In this document: one piece after another, positions 4,701-6,565 of the stretch
Layout: the number at the start of each line of letters is the position of its first letter
Numbering within the stretch: the first letter of the stretch is position 1
Notes under the pieces: model-generated
Told to the model about the DNA's origin: nothing
Database searches by the model: none
The model's input: only the letters and a program-made list of their open reading frames with translations
Origin: Minisyncoccota bacterium
GTDB lineage: Bacteria; Patescibacteriota; Minisyncoccia; Moranbacterales; GCA-2747515
Assembly (NCBI GenBank): GCA_938044295.1
Contig: CALIRC010000044.1
Location: forward strand, 1 to 6,565
DNA: 6,565 nt
Direction of reading: 5' to 3'
Position numbers and translations under genes: made by a program

Positions 4701-5345
4701 ATGAAATATAAAAATATCGTTTTTGATTGGGATGGCACGCTTGGCATGACGCATGACATATGGCTTGCTGGCTATAGAGAGGCATTAGAGAAGCAAAATC
4801 ACACCTTCATTGATTCTGCAATTGCACAGTATTTCTTCCATGATCGAGAAAATACAGCGTTGAAATACCCAGATTTAGATATGGAGAAGCTTATGGAGTT
4901 TACTGTGGCGTATGTATATTCTCATTTGGATGAATTGGTGCTGTATGACGGTGTGATGCATGCTTTAGCACACTTCCAGTCAATTGGCGTACAAATGACA
5001 CTTGTTTCATCTAGTCCTCGCAAACTCCTCGAAAAGGGTATTCATGCTTGCAATGTGGAATCATGCTTTCTCTCCATTATCTCTGGTGATGATGTGATGA
5101 GGCATAAGCCGCATCCTGAAGCATTTAACCAATCACTTGATGTGATAAGGGGAAAGCCAGAAGAAACGCTGATTGTTGGTGACGCTAAAAATGATGTTTT
5201 AGCTGGGAAGGTTGCTGGTACAACAACCTGCCTCTTTCTCCCTCAAGAGAATGAACTATACTATGATTTTGATGAACTAAAAACGTCAGATCCAGACTAT
5301 ATAATTACAAAAATTACAGATCTGATACAAATTATTGAGTCTTAA
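4701..5345 (+). CDS. HAD-superfamily phosphatase, subfamily I (phosphoglycolate phosphatase/PGMB-like)
   Basis: The 214-residue protein carries all four HAD motifs. Motif I is VFDWDGTLG (7-15), with nucleophile D9 and acid/base D11. Motif II is TLVSSS (100-105). Motif III is the lysine of RHKPHPEAF (K136). Motif IV is VGDAKNDVLAG (159-169), with D161 and D165 binding Mg2+. Residues about 16-85 form a helical C1-type cap between motifs I and II, as in phosphoglycolate phosphatase and beta-phosphoglucomutase. Such enzymes dephosphorylate small metabolites, and the cap sequence does not reveal which. Trp10 in place of the common Leu or Met of FDLDGT is a frequent variant. It stands alone, with its own promoter candidate and no Shine-Dalgarno, after a dead gene. 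The ATG at 4701 is the natural start because motif I begins seven residues in. Confidence 0.93.
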   Translation: MKYKNIVFDWDGTLGMTHDIWLAGYREALEKQNHTFIDSAIAQYFFHDRENTALKYPDLDMEKLMEFTVAYVYSHLDELVLYDGVMHALAHFQSIGVQMTLVSSSPRKLLEKGIHACNVESCFLSIISGDDVMRHKPHPEAFNQSLDVIRGKPEETLIVGDAKNDVLAGKVAGTTTCLFLPQENELYYDFDELKTSDPDYIITKITDLIQIIES

Positions 5346-5410
5346 AATCGCTGAAAATTATAATGTTTTCACTTGATATTGGATGAACATGCTCTTATAT
5401 GGGGTCATTC

Positions 5411-5416
5411 TATAAT
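5411..5416 (+). promoter_or_regulatory. Isolated perfect -10 box TATAAT
   Basis: TATAAT matches consensus exactly, but no acceptable -35 lies 16-18 bases upstream. It is followed by the palindrome GATCT-T-AGATC (5428-5438), whose position near the expected start would suit a repressor site. No intact gene follows, only a 36-codon fragment, so this may be a relic promoter. Confidence 0.3.
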
Positions 5417-5424
5417 ATAGGTAG

Positions 5425-5532
5425 TGTGATCTTAGATCGGGAGAAAATATAGTTGTTTCACAATTTATGATGTATCGATCAATTATCCATGATGAAATTG
5501 AGCAGTCTTTAAATCTACTGCAATATTATTGA
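5425..5532 (+). pseudogene. Short coding-like fragment after the HAD gene
   Basis: The 285-base space between the HAD gene and the last gene has one protein-like frame: DLRSGENIVVSQFMMYRSII, then HDEIEQSLNLLQYY, ending at TGA 5530-5532. Only its last 21 codons follow an ATG (5467). The stop overlaps the -35 box of the downstream promoter. It may be a scrap of a lost gene or chance; no family is recognised. The rest of this gap (5346-5410) holds only a weak AT hairpin without a T-run. Confidence 0.25.
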
Positions 5533-5557
5533 CTTTTTTTCACTTTTGTGATAGTAT
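5529..5557 (+). promoter_or_regulatory. Promoter for the terminal membrane-protein gene
   Basis: TTGACT (5529-5534), a 17-base spacer and TAGTAT (5552-5557) preceded by TG-A form a -35 plus extended -10 promoter. It is one of the two best promoters in the window. Transcription would begin near 5564, giving a leader of about 67 bases, longer than at the other genes. Confidence 0.7.
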
Positions 5558-5564
5558 TTTTTTG

Positions 5565-5579
5565 ATGAGTTTAACTCAT
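5565..5579 (+). promoter_or_regulatory. Perfect palindrome at the transcript start, candidate operator
   Basis: ATGAGTT-T-AACTCAT is a perfect inverted repeat of 7+7 bases with a one-base centre. It begins eight bases after the -10 hexamer, so it would lie at +1 of the transcript. It has no following T-run and too short a loop for a terminator, so a dimeric repressor site is the better reading. No regulator gene is in the window. Confidence 0.5.
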
Positions 5580-5618
5580 TAGTTTGAATGTATTTTTACA
5601 ATTTTTCAACATTCTTTT

Positions 5619-5624
5619 AGGGGG
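5619..5624 (+). promoter_or_regulatory. Shine-Dalgarno site AGGGGG that fixes the GTG start
   Basis: AGGGGG lies six bases before GTG 5631. It settles the use of GTG, since the frame has no ATG nearby and the first hydrophobic helix begins at once. Confidence 0.7.
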
Positions 5625-5630
5625 ATTATC

Positions 5631-6554
5631 GTGCGATTTATACTTTTTATATTAGGTCTTTTGGGGGCTTTGTGGTTGGGAGTAACCCTACCTACTGATC
5701 TGTCAGGTGTGGTATGGGGTTTTTTTGCAGGAGCACTTATCCTGGCGCTCTTTACAGGATTTGTACCTCTGGGTTTTCTGGCTTTCTATGCGTTAGTTTT
5801 GGGGGTTACAGCATATCTTATAGGACCTACTGATCCTGCTACTGCAACGCAAGTGGTCGTTGCCACTGGGGATGCTGCGCCAAATGTTGTATTGGTGATC
5901 CTATCTAGTGCTACTCAAGCACCGTATGCGTTTTCTGCTTTGCCTCCGTTAGCGATCTTCTTGACTTTTTGTCTCTTGTTTGCGCTTGTTGAGGCTGATT
6001 GGAATTTCACCGCATTTGCCTTTGGTGTTTTTTCATTCCTCTTTTTTGTTGTTGGGTCGACTGTAAACGGTCACTTTAGTCAATTTCTGATCAGTCTTGT
6101 TGTTGCAGTAATCGGCTATGTAATATTTGCCTATTTCTATGGCGTAATATGGCATACCAGTAAAGTAGAGGAACGTTATAAGCCTTGGCATGATTTTGTG
6201 GAGAACTTTGTCCAAAAGTACAAGATCGTTCTCCCAGAGGATATGCCAAAAAAAGATTTTGATCCACTAGAGCATTTAAGTGAAGATCAAAAAGCGGTTT
6301 TTGTCAGGGAGTTGAAGCAGAATCCCGAAGCTCTCCAGTCTTCGAGAGCTGCTCAGGAACAAAGTGTTCGCGGTGACTTTCCTGATGTGTTTGTTGCAAT
6401 GTTCACTTGGCCTGGCTTGGCTTTCGGTGACCTTCTTACAGGGATGGTTGATTTCATTTCAAACAATTTGAAGGGAGTATTAACCAAGCCATTTCGTAAA
6501 AGAACCGCAAGGGAGATGGGCACAATACGATCTGTGGAAGAATTGGAGAAATAA
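5631..6554 (+). CDS. Multi-pass membrane protein of unknown function with a cytosol-sized C-terminal domain
   Basis: The GTG-started protein has 307 residues and matches no family I recognise. About six hydrophobic segments are visible: roughly 3-20, 25-43, 46-64, 104-121, 126-144 and 150-173. Between helices 3 and 4 is a non-charged, Ala/Thr/Val-rich loop (66-103). From about 175 the protein is hydrophilic: charged stretches such as VEERYKPWHDFVENFVQKYK (179-198) and DPLEHLSEDQKAVFVRELKQ (211-230) look helical. These are followed by a short semi-hydrophobic piece (252-273, FVAMFTWPGLAFGDLLTGMV) and a very basic KPFRKRTAR (286-294). The basic tail suggests that the C-terminus is cytoplasmic. 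It has the window's most elaborate control region: a TTGACT/TAGTAT promoter, a palindrome at +1, a 67-base leader and a strong Shine-Dalgarno. Only 11 bases follow its stop, so any partner gene lies beyond the window. Confidence 0.85.
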   Translation: MRFILFILGLLGALWLGVTLPTDLSGVVWGFFAGALILALFTGFVPLGFLAFYALVLGVTAYLIGPTDPATATQVVVATGDAAPNVVLVILSSATQAPYAFSALPPLAIFLTFCLLFALVEADWNFTAFAFGVFSFLFFVVGSTVNGHFSQFLISLVVAVIGYVIFAYFYGVIWHTSKVEERYKPWHDFVENFVQKYKIVLPEDMPKKDFDPLEHLSEDQKAVFVRELKQNPEALQSSRAAQEQSVRGDFPDVFVAMFTWPGLAFGDLLTGMVDFISNNLKGVLTKPFRKRTAREMGTIRSVEELEK

Positions 6555-6565
6555 TTAAAGCTAGG

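Noticed and set aside
4424..4759. 111-codon open frame on the minus strand
   Set aside because: It overlaps the start of the certain HAD gene and the dead gene on the + strand. Its translation is rich in His, Tyr, Ser and Ile without domain pattern, as expected from the complement of AT-rich coding DNA.
5352..5371. TGAAAA ... TTTTCA hairpin after the HAD gene as a terminator
   Set aside because: The six-pair stem is mostly A-T and no T-run follows, so it does not meet the pattern of an intrinsic terminator.
1..6565. tRNA genes, CRISPR arrays, insertion sequences or a phage module
   Set aside because: No tRNA-like cloverleaf, no regularly spaced repeats, no transposase or integrase motif and no phage structural gene were seen on either strand.

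Overview
The window is an AT-rich stretch of a bacterial chromosome. All recognisable genes lie on the + strand, and no tRNA, rRNA, CRISPR array or transposase is visible. The organism is probably an uncultivated bacterium with a small genome, possibly Patescibacteria/CPR. That is an inference from short single-domain enzymes, stop-start junctions such as TGA-t-ATG, few Shine-Dalgarno sites, and a series of unrelated small hydrolases and kinase-sized genes. The standard code fits: TGA, TAA and TAG all end genes.

Layout. 2-298 is the C-terminal part of a Fic/Doc-family protein, probably of the RhuM-Fic type. 299-1031 holds a Nudix hydrolase with its own strong promoter, bracketed by a 39-bp direct repeat and by gene scraps. 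1032-1679 is a six-helix membrane protein resembling DUF6498. 1859-2677 is an inositol-monophosphatase-family phosphatase. 2949-4301 is a tight three-gene unit: a pyridoxamine-phosphate-oxidase-like flavin-fold protein, a CutA-like protein and a peptidase-E-like class I glutamine amidotransferase-fold protein. 4701-5345 is a HAD phosphatase. 5631-6554 is an unrecognised multi-pass membrane protein with a good promoter, a perfect 7+7 palindrome beside that promoter and a strong ribosome binding site.

The most striking property is what lies between the genes. Almost every gap above about 100 bases contains short, protein-like reading frames broken by frameshifts, in-frame stops or internal deletions. 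Several keep the exact junction (ATGA overlap or TGA-t-ATG) that once coupled them to the next gene. The region therefore looks like an accessory cassette of small housekeeping-type enzymes in the middle of gene loss and rearrangement. I do not see a convincing multi-gene new system. The best leads are the repeat-flanked Nudix cassette, the recurring stop-start 12-mer, the possible leaderless leader ORF before the flavin-fold gene, and the separately controlled membrane protein at the end.

The enzymes do not form one obvious pathway. Nudix, HAD, IMPase and flavin-fold proteins are commonly nucleotide, phosphate or cofactor clean-up enzymes, and that is as far as the sequence supports a shared role.
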